From a virus: 51,224 nt of DNA. The stretch is taken from IMG/VR virus record IMGVR_UViG_3300042381_000806, positions 1 to 51,224 of that record. One strand, 5' to 3'. Below the pieces are notes generated by a model. The model was not told where the DNA came from and did no database searches. It saw only the letters and a list, made by a program, of their open reading frames with translations. Below are positions 41,283 to 48,712 of the stretch, one piece after another. Position 1 is the stretch's first letter; each line of letters opens with the position of its first letter. A program made the translations under genes and the position numbers.

Positions 41283-42012
41283 GTTCAAGCTCTTCTTCTG
41301 CTATAATAAATTCCTTCACAAGCCCAGATCGCACAACATCATCTACTGTAAATTGGATTGTACTAAAGCATTCCATTCTGTCAAGGATTTGTTTGAACTT
41401 ACGAAGTCCAGAAACATCCATGCGGTTCTTTGAGCAATCAAGGTCATCCTGCTTAGTATCACCGCAGAATATAATTTTTGAACCTTCGCCGACACGCGTG
41501 ATAATTGTTCTTAATTCGTCAAGCCGCATGTTCTGACATTCATCTACTATAATCACAGCATTGTCAAATGTCAAGCCACGAATGAATGATGTGCTCATAA
41601 AACGAATCATTTTTTTCTGTTTCATTATGTCATATCCGTCAGCACGCTCAAATAGGTCGTTCACAATATCAACATAGGGTGCTTCGAAGTTTGCCATTTT
41701 TTCCTGCGCGCCTCCGGGCATGTGTCCCTGTTCTCTTGATTGAACTGATGACCGGATGATGATAATCTCCTTATATTCGTTTCTGTCCATAACGTCTTTT
41801 AGTGCCAGATAGAGGGAAATGTATGTCTTTCCTGTTCCTGCCGATCCAATTGCGAGAAGATTTTGACTATCACTATATTCTTGGAATAGAATGCGTTGAT
41901 TTTTAGTCATTGGTTCAATTTTCTTCATTGCAAATTTTGTATTTAGCAGATGATTAGTCTCCTTTTCCACTCTAGCTTTGGTTCTCTTTGTAAGACGTCT
42001 GTTTGCTGACAT
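41275..42012 (-). CDS. phoH: PhoH-like P-loop ATPase
   Basis: 245 residues. Walker A is GSAGTGKT (56-63) and Walker B is VIIVDECQ (Asp157-Glu158). QREQGHMPGGAQEKM and CGDTKQDD are PhoH signatures. The N-terminal ~35 residues are basic. PhoH-like genes are very common in phages of marine bacteria; the role is uncertain (RNA/ATP-related helicase-type activity has been proposed). AGGAG precedes ATG. The C-terminus overlaps the PAAR gene by 8 bp. Confidence 0.92.
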   Translation of the reverse strand: MSANRRLTKRTKARVEKETNHLLNTKFAMKKIEPMTKNQRILFQEYSDSQNLLAIGSAGTGKTYISLYLALKDVMDRNEYKEIIIIRSSVQSREQGHMPGGAQEKMANFEAPYVDIVNDLFERADGYDIMKQKKMIRFMSTSFIRGLTFDNAVIIVDECQNMRLDELRTIITRVGEGSKIIFCGDTKQDDLDCSKNRMDVSGLRKFKQILDRMECFSTIQFTVDDVVRSGLVKEFIIAEEELELV

Positions 42013-42057
42013 GTGAACTCCTATGTTGAGTTTAGTTGATTTGCAAGACCGATCCTT

Positions 42058-42294
42058 TTACCACGTGTTGATAATGTTTTTTTTGTGATGGCCGGAGACG
42101 GTCTTGAGCACATCGCGGAACCCATCATCGGGCCTCCGCTTTCCGAGACGCACGGAATCGCCGAGCGCAGGGAATCTGGTAAACACTTGTATTATGTTGG
42201 TGTTGTCATTGAGATACTGCTCAAATTCGGCGAACTTCATGTTCACCTCAAAGACTTCATCTGTGTCCTTGTTCATAGCGCTATAGATTGGCAT
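42058..42294 (-). CDS. FmdB-like small protein lacking zinc cysteines
   Basis: 78 residues. MPIYSAMNKDTDEVFEVNMKFAEFEQYLNDN ... GDSVRLGKRRPDDGFRDVLKTV is a compact protein widespread in T4-like phages. Its N-terminus resembles the FmdB zinc ribbon with the cysteines missing. Function unknown. GGAGG sits 6 nt before ATG and directly follows the T-run of a strong hairpin terminator, so expression may depend on read-through. Confidence 0.82.
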   Translation of the reverse strand: MPIYSAMNKDTDEVFEVNMKFAEFEQYLNDNTNIIQVFTRFPALGDSVRLGKRRPDDGFRDVLKTVSGHHKKNIINTW

Positions 42295-42303
42295 CTATCC
42301 TCC

Positions 42304-42342
42304 AAAAAAATAGTGCGGTGTCCGAGTAACAGACACCGCACT
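42304..42342 (-). terminator. Strong hairpin terminator immediately before the 42294 gene
   Basis: Perfect 11-bp stem (plus-strand AGTGCGGTGTC and GACACCGCACT, 42312-42322 and 42332-42342), 9-nt loop, then A plus seven T on the minus strand. The GGAGG of the next gene begins right after the T-run, giving it the geometry of an attenuator. Confidence 0.88.
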
Positions 42343-42374
42343 TTGCTTTCATTACAAATCGACTGTTACAACTG

Positions 42375-42381
42375 TATTTAT
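42375..42381 (-). promoter_or_regulatory. Late promoter core upstream of the terminator
   Basis: Minus-strand GCATAAATACAG. Transcripts from it must cross the 42304-42342 hairpin to reach the 42058-42294 gene. Confidence 0.5.
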
Positions 42382-42404
42382 GCTTACAGTTGTCTCAGTC
42401 TAGG

Positions 42405-42992
42405 TCAATTTCCGGTTATCAACTCATATATTTCTTTCCAGTTTGTCACACGTCTCACATCTTCATGATGATCATCAATATTATAATGATGAGACATCAA
42501 AATGGGCTTCATACCATGACCCAAACCCATCAAGGCATTTTTCATCAAATCTTCAATCCAAAAGCACCCAGTTCCTTCATATTCTTTCAGTAGTTCTTTT
42601 TTGTTCGATGAACTGCCACATAGGGTCAAGCGCTCAAATGCTGTCTTACCAAAGAGGTTGTGAATGTTTTCCATTCTGGCATCATACATATCGCGTGTAT
42701 TTGGAATTGCGCTGATGCAATGGAACACATAGCCATGATCTTCGTGAAGTTTGCGGATGTATTTGATGGCGTCTTTGAATGGAGGCAAACTCCGCATGGC
42801 AGCACTTTCATTGAAAGCAGCTGCCAGCTCATCGCCTTCTTCTTTCGAGATGCCATATTTGTCTTCGATGCTGTAGAATCCGTTTATGGTTTCTTTGTAC
42901 CCCTTGGACACCATTGACATGTGGAAACCGTGTTCCCAATACCCAATAACCCCATCGAAATCTGTGACAATCACATTGTCATAAGCAATCAT
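42405..42992 (-). CDS. HAD hydrolase, 5'(3')-deoxyribonucleotidase-like, copy 1
   Basis: 195 residues. Motif I is VTDFDGVIGYWEHGF (DxD at 11-13). CISAIPNT is motif II. GCFWIEDLMKNA is motif IV. The layout is that of NT5C-type 5'(3')-nucleotidases, which hydrolyse dNMPs or related nucleotides. The first 29 bases of the gene lie in a 30-bp repeat duplicated at 44033-44062. The SD (GGAG at 43000-43003) comes from the inserted endonuclease cassette. A second nucleotidase-like gene was probably adjacent before the insertion. Confidence 0.82.
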   Translation of the reverse strand: MIAYDNVIVTDFDGVIGYWEHGFHMSMVSKGYKETINGFYSIEDKYGISKEEGDELAAAFNESAAMRSLPPFKDAIKYIRKLHEDHGYVFHCISAIPNTRDMYDARMENIHNLFGKTAFERLTLCGSSSNKKELLKEYEGTGCFWIEDLMKNALMGLGHGMKPILMSHHYNIDDHHEDVRRVTNWKEIYELITGN

Positions 42993-42993
42993 T
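42964..42993. repeat. 30-bp direct repeat, right copy
   Basis: Identical to 44033-44062. It contains the dyad TGACAATcacATTGTCA (42965-42981) and the ATG of the 42405-42992 gene. Confidence 0.95.
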
Positions 42994-43009
42994 CAATATC
43001 TCCATAATG

Positions 43010-43016
43010 ATAAATA
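43010..43016 (+). promoter_or_regulatory. Late promoter core for the HNH endonuclease gene
   Basis: TGATAAATAGAAG, the same eleven bases (ATAAATAGAAG) as upstream of the 28804 endonuclease. Predicted start at about 43022. Confidence 0.7.
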
Positions 43017-43021
43017 GAAGT

Positions 43022-43061
43022 GTCAATCGCGGTAGTGCAAATACCCACTGACTCTAGAACT
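43022..43061 (+). ncRNA. Structured 5' leader, copy 2
   Basis: Outer stem GTCAAT (43022-43027) with ACTGAC (43047-43052), five of six pairs. CGC bulge; inner stem GGTA/TACC with 7-nt loop GTGCAAA. Then TCTAGAACT (43053-43061). Compared with copy 1 at 28740, paired bases differ but pairing is kept. Confidence 0.6.
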
Positions 43062-43088
43062 TGTCACCTAAAAGAAGGAGCTCCAGCA

Positions 43089-44033
43089 ATGGATATTTAT
43101 CCGATTCTAGCATCAAAGCCTCATAGCGAACATCATCTCAATAGATATATCAGGTTTATTGAGCAATGTCAACAGAATAACAAAAAGTCTTCCATAAAAA
43201 CACATAGGCATCATATTTGCCCAAGAGCAAAAGATATGTTTCCAGAATATGAGTCGTTCGCCAAGAACAAATGGAATATGGCACGACTGACGCCACGACA
43301 GCATTTCATCGCCCACATAATGTTGTGGAAAGTATATCCAAACATTTCTTCGCAGTTCAATGCTGTTTGGCAAATGAAACACAGAAATAACGAACAAATG
43401 AATTCGCGACTATATGAAAGCGTTCTATTAGAGCATAGCAGAGTAACCTCAGCTAGACTAAAAAATACGGTTTCTGTATATGATGCAAATGGTTTATTTC
43501 ATCGTATTCCAGTAAGTGAATATGACGAAAGTAAGCATACACCCATTTCTGCAAATAGAGTAGTAGCAAAAATGGATAGCGGTGATTATGTTGTGGTTTC
43601 TGTAGATGAGTTTCGTTCTAGAACTGATTTACACGGAACAACAAAAAATACGAAAGCATGGAATGATGGAAATACTGTTATGTATTCTTACAAAAATCCT
43701 GGCCCTGGTTTTACGAGGGGTCATTTACCCCTCTCGGATGAGCAGAAGAAAATTCGTAATGAAAAGACTCGACAGACTATATCAAAAAGAACATCAGAAG
43801 AAAATAAACTAATCAGTATAAAGAGCTCTCAAGCTAAAAGAGAGTATTATGCCAATCTCTCACCAGAAGAAAGAAAAAAGCCGCAAGAGTTCAAAGACAA
43901 GTTGTCGGAAATCAGGAAAGAAAGCAATCCGGGTTTCAGAGCAACTCACGCCTGCCCTACTTGCGGCAAAGAAGGTCAGAAAGCTAATATTTCAAAGCAT
44001 CACGGTCTCAATGGCGAAAAGTGTAGATGGTAG
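43089..44033 (+). CDS. HNH homing endonuclease with C-terminal zinc finger
   Basis: 314 residues from ATG 43089 (GAAGGAG ends 8 nt upstream). The HNH core is HRHHICPRAKDM, NKWNMARLTPRQHFIAHIMLWK. The middle resembles NUMOD-type DNA-binding repeats (FTRGHLPLSDEQKK, RTSEENKLISIKSSQ). CPTCGKEGQKANISKHHG...C is a terminal finger like the one in the GIY-YIG enzyme at 28804. It stands on the plus strand, against the flanking genes, inside 30-bp repeats. It is a selfish gene expected to cut phages lacking the insert near the nucleotidase start. Confidence 0.88.
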   Translation: MDIYPILASKPHSEHHLNRYIRFIEQCQQNNKKSSIKTHRHHICPRAKDMFPEYESFAKNKWNMARLTPRQHFIAHIMLWKVYPNISSQFNAVWQMKHRNNEQMNSRLYESVLLEHSRVTSARLKNTVSVYDANGLFHRIPVSEYDESKHTPISANRVVAKMDSGDYVVVSVDEFRSRTDLHGTTKNTKAWNDGNTVMYSYKNPGPGFTRGHLPLSDEQKKIRNEKTRQTISKRTSEENKLISIKSSQAKREYYANLSPEERKKPQEFKDKLSEIRKESNPGFRATHACPTCGKEGQKANISKHHGLNGEKCRW

Positions 44034-44062
44034 TGACAATCACATTGTCATAAGCAATCATT
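44033..44062. repeat. 30-bp direct repeat, left-end copy
   Basis: Identical to 42964-42993. It starts at the last base of the HNH stop codon and ends next to the TAA of the 44063 gene. Confidence 0.95.
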
Positions 44063-44533
44063 TTACAATCCCGTAATCTTGAAGATTTCCCGCAGTGTGT
44101 CAGCGGTGTTCTTGTGAACAATTGCGATGCCGCCGAGCTCTTTCCATGCCTTGCAGTTTTTTTCGAAGTCATCAATCAGAATGTCGCCAGGTTCGTGCAT
44201 GAACAATGCTTTGTTCACTCCGCCCATCATCGGAATGACAGTAATGTCTTTGGATAGATGTTCCCGCACCCAAGCCCGTTTTTGAATAGCAGCATTTTTG
44301 TAGTTCGACTTTGGGCAAGCAGACAGAATGGTAACATCAAAATTGTCAACCAATATGTTGAACATCCCCTTTGCATCTTTCATAAGCGGAAGGTTAGCGT
44401 AGAAGTCGTGGTAGCCGTTGATCATCTTCCACATCACATCGTCGTCAAGCGTTTGTGGGTCAACGCCGAATTTTTCAACAAAGTGGGTGTCGAAGTCCGC
44501 CATCACGCCATCGAGGTCTAGGTAGATACGCAT
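44063..44533 (-). CDS. HAD hydrolase, 5'(3')-deoxyribonucleotidase-like, copy 2
   Basis: 156 residues. Motif I is LDLDGVMADFDTHFV (DxD at 6-8). VTILSACPKSNYKNAAIQKRAWVREHL is the motif II region, and GDILIDDFEKNCKAWKELGGIAIVH holds motif IV. It is shorter than the 42405 paralogue and more typical of phage NT5C. It likely hydrolyses nucleoside monophosphates from degraded host DNA. It has a canonical sigma70 promoter at 44566-44594. Confidence 0.87.
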   Translation of the reverse strand: MRIYLDLDGVMADFDTHFVEKFGVDPQTLDDDVMWKMINGYHDFYANLPLMKDAKGMFNILVDNFDVTILSACPKSNYKNAAIQKRAWVREHLSKDITVIPMMGGVNKALFMHEPGDILIDDFEKNCKAWKELGGIAIVHKNTADTLREIFKITGL

Positions 44534-44565
44534 TATTTTTCTTTCATTATTACCATTACAGAATC

Positions 44566-44594
44566 ATCATAGGGCATATGTAGCTATGTGTCAA
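44566..44594 (-). promoter_or_regulatory. Sigma70-like promoter for the 44063 gene
   Basis: TTGACA, 17-bp spacer, TATGAT; the best -10 in the window. No GANTC in the spacer, but GATTC follows the -10 directly. Confidence 0.72.
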
Positions 44595-44597
44595 GCG

Positions 44598-44765
44598 CTA
44601 TTCGTCGTCTTTCCCATCATATGATGACATTTTTTCATTATTCTTTTGCCGCTGCTTCATTTTTCGCTCTTTCAGCCTGTCTTGTTTATTACGAATTTCA
44701 TCGTCATCATTGATCCATTCGCCTTCGTATTGGTCTTCGCGAAAGTGACGAAACGACTTAGCCAT
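44598..44765 (-). CDS. Small highly charged protein
   Basis: 55 residues starting MAKSFRHFREDQYEGEWINDD. The rest is a charged helix (KQDRLKERKMKQRQKNNEKM) with an acidic tail. AAGGAG lies 9 nt upstream, inside the end of the DUF6433 gene, whose TAA is one base before this ATG. The arrangement supports translation. Similar short basic/acidic proteins occur in T4-like phages; the function is unknown. Confidence 0.68.
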   Translation of the reverse strand: MAKSFRHFREDQYEGEWINDDDEIRNKQDRLKERKMKQRQKNNEKMSSYDGKDDE

Positions 44766-44766
44766 T

Positions 44767-45216
44767 TTAGTTAGCTCCTTCTGGGCTGCTAGTGTTATCT
44801 TCGATAGAAATTAGGTCGGGAAATGCTTCAGCAACAACAGCTCTAGACAGCCCCTTGAGTGGCTTCTGAGCAATCATTTTGCATAGCAGTTCAGCATCTT
44901 TGTCATCAATATCTTCTAGCAAAGAGATGAACAGCTGTTCTCGCTTCACTTTGTCGAGTTGATCATATCCGCCACCCTTGATGAAGATACGAAGTCTACG
45001 AGTTTCTTTGTAGAGCATCCCTTCTACGCCGATGTAGCCGTTCTTTTTCCATGGCGGAGGTACTGATGGAATCAGAAATTCCACCGTAGGGTCATACATG
45101 TATTTTAGAACTGTTTTTAGTGGAACGCCGTCACACTGTCGAAGCCAAGCAATTTTTTCTTCCTTGGTCTTGAGTTCAGTTGCTTTATTGACGATTTCGG
45201 AAAGAGAGTTTAGCAT
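44767..45216 (-). CDS. DUF6433-like conserved phage protein
   Basis: 149 residues. ATELKTKEEKIAWLRQCDGVPLKTVLKYMYDPTVEFLIPSVPPPWK and KREQLFISLLEDIDDKDAELLCKMIAQKPLKGLSRAVVAEAFPDLI match DUF6433 of T4-like cyanophages, found next to rnh as here. Function unknown, presumably linked to replication. Its first base is shared with the last base of the RNase H gene. Confidence 0.82.
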   Translation of the reverse strand: MLNSLSEIVNKATELKTKEEKIAWLRQCDGVPLKTVLKYMYDPTVEFLIPSVPPPWKKNGYIGVEGMLYKETRRLRIFIKGGGYDQLDKVKREQLFISLLEDIDDKDAELLCKMIAQKPLKGLSRAVVAEAFPDLISIEDNTSSPEGAN

Positions 45217-46076
45217 TAAAAGTCACCAATGTCTGTCATGAGGTTTTTGAGTTTCTTCTGAATGAAGTAGTTGAGTAGTTTGGTTCGGCCGATAGTCTTT
45301 TCTTGGTTGTATGCTTCGAGTATCTGGGTCTTGTATACAACAGGTGTATCAGATAAGTCAATCAACATTTTGTTGCGATGATATCTAATTTTGGTCGTCT
45401 CATCCATGCTGTTCATAGAAGAGCGAAACATTTCCATCTTCTTGGCAGTCATCGGCTTTTGACGCTCCCCAATCACAAGACAATTGTCGGGCGAAAGAAT
45501 GTTTGGAATTCCATCACCAGTGTCGCCTTTGAGAATATGCTCCACAAGAAATTCATCTGGATTTTCGTGACGAATCCACTTTTTGCGCACCGGGTCATAC
45601 TGATCGATGTTCGCATAGCGTTGAAGTTGAATGTAATCTTTGTCGCCGGATAGCACCAAGAATTTCTCTGACCCCGTATTGAGTTCTGTTCCAAATTCAT
45701 GAGAAACAACACCGATGATATCATCTGCTTCACACCTATCGATTTGAATCACTTTATAGGGAAAATGCTCAGCAATCTCTTCGCGGATATCAGACATGAT
45801 TCGAAATAGTTCATTCCAATCAAGCTCTGACTTTTCGCGGCTAGTACGCCGACTTGCTTTGTAGTATGGAAATGCTTCTCGCCGCCATGAGTTTTTTCCA
45901 TCACAACAGAGTACAATGTCTCCATAGGTGTCTTTGAATTTTGTACGATTATACTTCAAAGACATCAGAAACATATGTCGAATCACATCATCAGACATTT
46001 CAACATTTGTATGATTTCCGATATTGGCGAATAGTGTAGCAAGCATCACTTGGCTATAATCAACTAGTATGGGCAT
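45216..46076 (-). CDS. rnh: RNase H / 5'-3' exonuclease, T4 rnh homologue
   Basis: 286 residues. FEN-1-type acidic residues are in place: Asp6 (ILVDYSQVM), Asp59 (CCDGKNSWR), CEADDII (Glu116, Asp118, Asp119), and SGDKDYIQL (Asp145, Asp147). TGDGIPNILSP is the helix-hairpin-helix region. In T4 it removes RNA primers from Okazaki fragments. Length is near T4 RNase H (305). Confidence 0.93.
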   Translation of the reverse strand: MPILVDYSQVMLATLFANIGNHTNVEMSDDVIRHMFLMSLKYNRTKFKDTYGDIVLCCDGKNSWRREAFPYYKASRRTSREKSELDWNELFRIMSDIREEIAEHFPYKVIQIDRCEADDIIGVVSHEFGTELNTGSEKFLVLSGDKDYIQLQRYANIDQYDPVRKKWIRHENPDEFLVEHILKGDTGDGIPNILSPDNCLVIGERQKPMTAKKMEMFRSSMNSMDETTKIRYHRNKMLIDLSDTPVVYKTQILEAYNQEKTIGRTKLLNYFIQKKLKNLMTDIGDF

Positions 46077-46078
46077 TC

Positions 46079-46414
46079 TTAAGATTCCTCATTATCCACA
46101 TTGTCACCAATATAACCCTCTTCGTCTTCAATGTCAACTCCAAAAATATCTTTTGCGATATCTTGGAATGGATGGTCGTCGTATCCTTGTGATAGCAAGT
46201 ACATAGCAGAAATAACTTCCTCAAGGCAAAGGGCTATTGGCATGAATTCATCATCTGTAAAGATGCAGTCGCCGGTTTTATCGTGTAGCGCGTTATGGAT
46301 GATTTCAATAATTTCAGATGCAAACTCATTCGCATCTTCTTCCACTGCCATCCTATCTTTGATCTCAATTACCTCTTCCTTTGGCTTCGGAAACGGAATC
46401 ACATTATTTTTCAT
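46079..46414 (-). CDS. Small acidic protein of unknown function
   Basis: 111 residues from ATG 46414 (GAAAGAGA upstream). MKNNVIPFPKPKEEVIEI is a start shared with proteins of T4-like cyanophages. The rest is helical and acidic (ANEFASEIIEIIHNALHD, FMPIALCLEEVISAMYLLSQG). Function unknown. It is flanked by RNase H and a glycosyltransferase, with a 4-bp overlap upstream. Confidence 0.77.
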   Translation of the reverse strand: MKNNVIPFPKPKEEVIEIKDRMAVEEDANEFASEIIEIIHNALHDKTGDCIFTDDEFMPIALCLEEVISAMYLLSQGYDDHPFQDIAKDIFGVDIEDEEGYIGDNVDNEES

Positions 46415-47343
46415 TGTATCTCTTTCAGTAGGTTTGTCCACTTGTCAGCAAACATTGTTATATTATGTCTTGGACTACTATTTATGGTCTTGGATTTTCT
46501 AAGGTCATGCGATAGAACAGCTGACATCACCTGATAAAACTTTTTGGCGTGCTCGTTTTGGTTTTCTGTATAGTCATACATAAATGTGTTCTGTCCAGCT
46601 GTTTCTGGAAGCGCAGCTAGGTTTGGATGGACAGTTAATACTTTATGCTCAATCGCCTCTATTAGAGCTATACATGAAGTCTCTTTCCATGTACAAGGAT
46701 ATGGAAAGTAATGAGCCCTTGACAGATAGTCGCGAACAACGCTATTTGGTTGAGCTCCATGATATGTTACATTTGGATTTTTCCGCAACTGATCAAACAC
46801 AGGTTTATATCCCTTGTCCCGCTCTCCCCATCCATAGACCCCAAATGACGAAAATACATCTAAGTGAAGTCGGTCTGGGTATTGTGGTTTTTTTGTGAGC
46901 TCATCAAATACGGAAGCGAGAATGTGTAGACCTCTATGTGGAGTCGTATGATAGATCAGCCGTATCGTACCGTCAGTTTCTTTGTTGAGTTCCCCAGCAG
47001 GCTCAATCGCATTCTCTATGACGCGGCACATAGAATGTGGAATTCCAAACCGAGCAATGTATGCGTCTCTCTGCCAACATGTAACGAATACAAACATCCT
47101 AAACTGTTTCCATCCGCCATTTTCAAGAATTTTTGTCTCTGGATCTTCTGGTAAGTCGTGGGCGAAAAATATGTTGGGAACTCCGGCATATACTTGACGG
47201 ACTCTTGCGAAGTGTATTGCAACATTTTTTAGCAGCGACGGATCTATATATTTCAGAAGTCGATCTCGCATTTGTTCTGTCCCGCCCATTGCTGAGCGAG
47301 ACAGATTTGTATCAATGACTTCACCTTTATAGATGACAGACAT
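46411..47343 (-). CDS. GT4-family glycosyltransferase
   Basis: 310 residues. AMGGTEQMRDRLL is the N-terminal loop. IRLIYHTTPHRGLHIL is the start of the donor domain, and PYPCTWKETSCIALIEAIEHKVL with NLAALPETAG is the GT4 E-x7-E signature. It closely resembles the C-terminal half of the truncated glycosyltransferase at 1-1518 (YPNTWEETSCVSLIEAM), so the two are paralogues in separate clusters. The acceptor is unknown. Confidence 0.9.
   Translation of the reverse strand: MSVIYKGEVIDTNLSRSAMGGTEQMRDRLLKYIDPSLLKNVAIHFARVRQVYAGVPNIFFAHDLPEDPETKILENGGWKQFRMFVFVTCWQRDAYIARFGIPHSMCRVIENAIEPAGELNKETDGTIRLIYHTTPHRGLHILASVFDELTKKPQYPDRLHLDVFSSFGVYGWGERDKGYKPVFDQLRKNPNVTYHGAQPNSVVRDYLSRAHYFPYPCTWKETSCIALIEAIEHKVLTVHPNLAALPETAGQNTFMYDYTENQNEHAKKFYQVMSAVLSHDLRKSKTINSSPRHNITMFADKWTNLLKEIQ
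46479..46485 (-). promoter_or_regulatory. Possible late promoter inside the glycosyltransferase gene
   Basis: Minus-strand CCATAAATAG, 65 bp before the 46414 start. It is within coding sequence, so it is tentative. Confidence 0.4.
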
Positions 47344-47606
47344 TAGACAGTAGCTTCTGCGTTGATATGATTTACAGAATCATATCGGAAGCTTCGCCAT
47401 GCTGACTTATCCAAGTCCCATACAGCCTGGACATCTGGGTTTTCTTTCTTTGGGGTCTTTCCTTCAACAATCGGGGTCGATGGAATCATATCCGAGCGAA
47501 GTGTACAGCGCATTTCGCGTACCTCTCCATTTGCCTTCGTGAAGGATACGATAGCTACACCACTATGCAGGGCATTTTTCACATCTTGTACATTCATAGT
47601 ATTCAT
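47343..47606 (-). CDS. DUF2693-like SH3-fold phage protein
   Basis: 87 residues from ATG 47606 (AAGGGA upstream). GVAIVSFTKANGEVREMRCTLRSDMIPS and VQAVWDLDKSAWRSFRYDSV match the DUF2693 family of small phage proteins with an SH3-like beta-barrel. Role unknown. It abuts the glycosyltransferase start by one base. Confidence 0.8.
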   Translation of the reverse strand: MNTMNVQDVKNALHSGVAIVSFTKANGEVREMRCTLRSDMIPSTPIVEGKTPKKENPDVQAVWDLDKSAWRSFRYDSVNHINAEATV

Positions 47607-47616
47607 AATTTTTCCC

Positions 47617-47868
47617 TTACGAAATGATAAAACGTTGTTTTTCGCGCTCTTTGGGATTGCCCCAAAGTATATTCGACCTAACTCGAATCTTAGTCTTTTT
47701 GGTTTCATTCTTGTTCGGATTATCAATAGTCACCCACGGATTTTGGCCAAGCCAATATGCTCTTTGAATATTCCTGACCTTCTCAGCCGGGTCATTCACC
47801 CTCGTGCTCATAGAGCTTGCACGTTCCCCCTTGGAGGTGGAGTGCTTTCCAGATGCTTTACTTCCCAT
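47617..47868 (-). CDS. Small basic protein of unknown function
   Basis: 83 residues: MGSKASGKHSTSKGERASSM, a disordered basic start, then NIQRAYWLGQNPWVTIDNPNKNETKKTKIRVRSNILWGNPKER. Similar basic proteins ending in a WG-x-P-K motif are found in T4-like phages. AAGGAG precedes ATG. Nucleic-acid binding is possible. Confidence 0.72.
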   Translation of the reverse strand: MGSKASGKHSTSKGERASSMSTRVNDPAEKVRNIQRAYWLGQNPWVTIDNPNKNETKKTKIRVRSNILWGNPKEREKQRFIIS

Positions 47869-47886
47869 AATGTAGTCTCCTTCATA

Positions 47887-48105
47887 TCAAGTTTTAGCTG
47901 GTTCAAGTTTTAGTAATTTTAGGTCCATCAGTATACGATAACTGATGTTCACAATGTCACCATCCGAATCAATCCGAAGCGTTGCTAACAGTTTGTCCAG
48001 AAAGACGAGTTCTTTGTTTTGTGCTTTAGCAATCTTCATGCAATCCATTACGCATTGAACGTCATATGGATTTTCAACGAAGATTTGCAACCTTTGAGTT
48101 GGCAT
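47887..48105 (-). CDS. Small protein of unknown function
   Basis: 72 residues from ATG 48105 (AAGGAA upstream). Sequence: MPTQRLQIFVENPYDVQCVMDCMKIAKAQNKELVFLDKLLATL. Helical, no motif recognised. It overlaps the kinase-like gene 3' end by 32 bp. Confidence 0.68.
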   Translation of the reverse strand: MPTQRLQIFVENPYDVQCVMDCMKIAKAQNKELVFLDKLLATLRIDSDGDIVNISYRILMDLKLLKLEPAKT

Positions 48106-48712
48106 TAGCTTCCTTTCCAAGTATTTTTCTTATCATTTGATGGAAGTCGCTAACAGATGTGTTGTTATAGATCCGATACATACGGATTGGTATCTGTGGC
48201 TCTGATTTTTGAATTGAGCTTTCGGAATCTTTGGTTCCTAGTTCTTCTATCAAAATGCCGTTTATGTAGTTCCGAGAATCAGAAGAAAACGAGCATCCGG
48301 TGCGATATATTTGAACGATGCAAACTTTGTCATGTCCAACTCTATTTATTACAGGAGTAATTTCTTCTACGAAGCCGCCGTCACTGAAGCAATAGTTACG
48401 AGATGGGTCAACTTTCTCTGATGTTTTTACACCAAAATAGTCTTTACCATGCCGTGGTTTGATAATTTCTTCTGATACGAAGATCATAGCTTCTCTTCTA
48501 GAAAATCCATCGAGCCTATGTTCGCCTCGTTCTTTTATGATCCTATCGTTATAATTTTCCATAAACCAGTCTAAGGATACATCATAATACTGTGCAGTAG
48601 CACGAAATAGTTCTTGCTTGAACTCTAGATGGGCGTAACCATAGTTTACTTTTAGGAAGTGGCACGCCTCATCCTTTCCAGAACCAGGCGGGCCATTGAA
48701 AATAAAGTTCAA
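48074..48712 (-). CDS. dNMP kinase-like P-loop protein
   Basis: 212 residues from TTG 48712, which overlaps the upstream TGA (TTGA) and puts the P-loop at the usual N-terminal place; GTG 48742 is an alternative. FIFNGPPGSGKDEACHFL is the Walker A. YGYAHLEFKQELF is a nucleotide-monophosphate-binding-like region and SFSSDSRNYI is near the end. It resembles phage deoxynucleoside monophosphate kinases (T4 gp1 type), which is inferred. Confidence 0.75.
   Translation of the reverse strand: MNFIFNGPPGSGKDEACHFLKVNYGYAHLEFKQELFRATAQYYDVSLDWFMENYNDRIIKERGEHRLDGFSRREAMIFVSEEIIKPRHGKDYFGVKTSEKVDPSRNYCFSDGGFVEEITPVINRVGHDKVCIVQIYRTGCSFSSDSRNYINGILIEELGTKDSESSIQKSEPQIPIRMYRIYNNTSVSDFHQMIRKILGKEANANSKVANLR

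Larger units (their letters stand above)
42964..44062 (+). mobile_element. HNH endonuclease cassette bounded by 30-bp direct repeats
   Basis: The insert carries a late promoter, a structured leader and an HNH gene, between 30-bp repeats lying at the junction of two nucleotidase genes. The endonuclease stop codon ends at the first base of the left-end repeat. Removing one repeat and the insert restores a tight TAA-A-ATG junction on the minus strand. Confidence 0.75.

Noticed and set aside
48343-48349. Minus-strand ATAAATA inside the dNMP kinase-like gene
   Set aside because: It lies about 240 bp before the next gene start within coding sequence, so chance is more likely.
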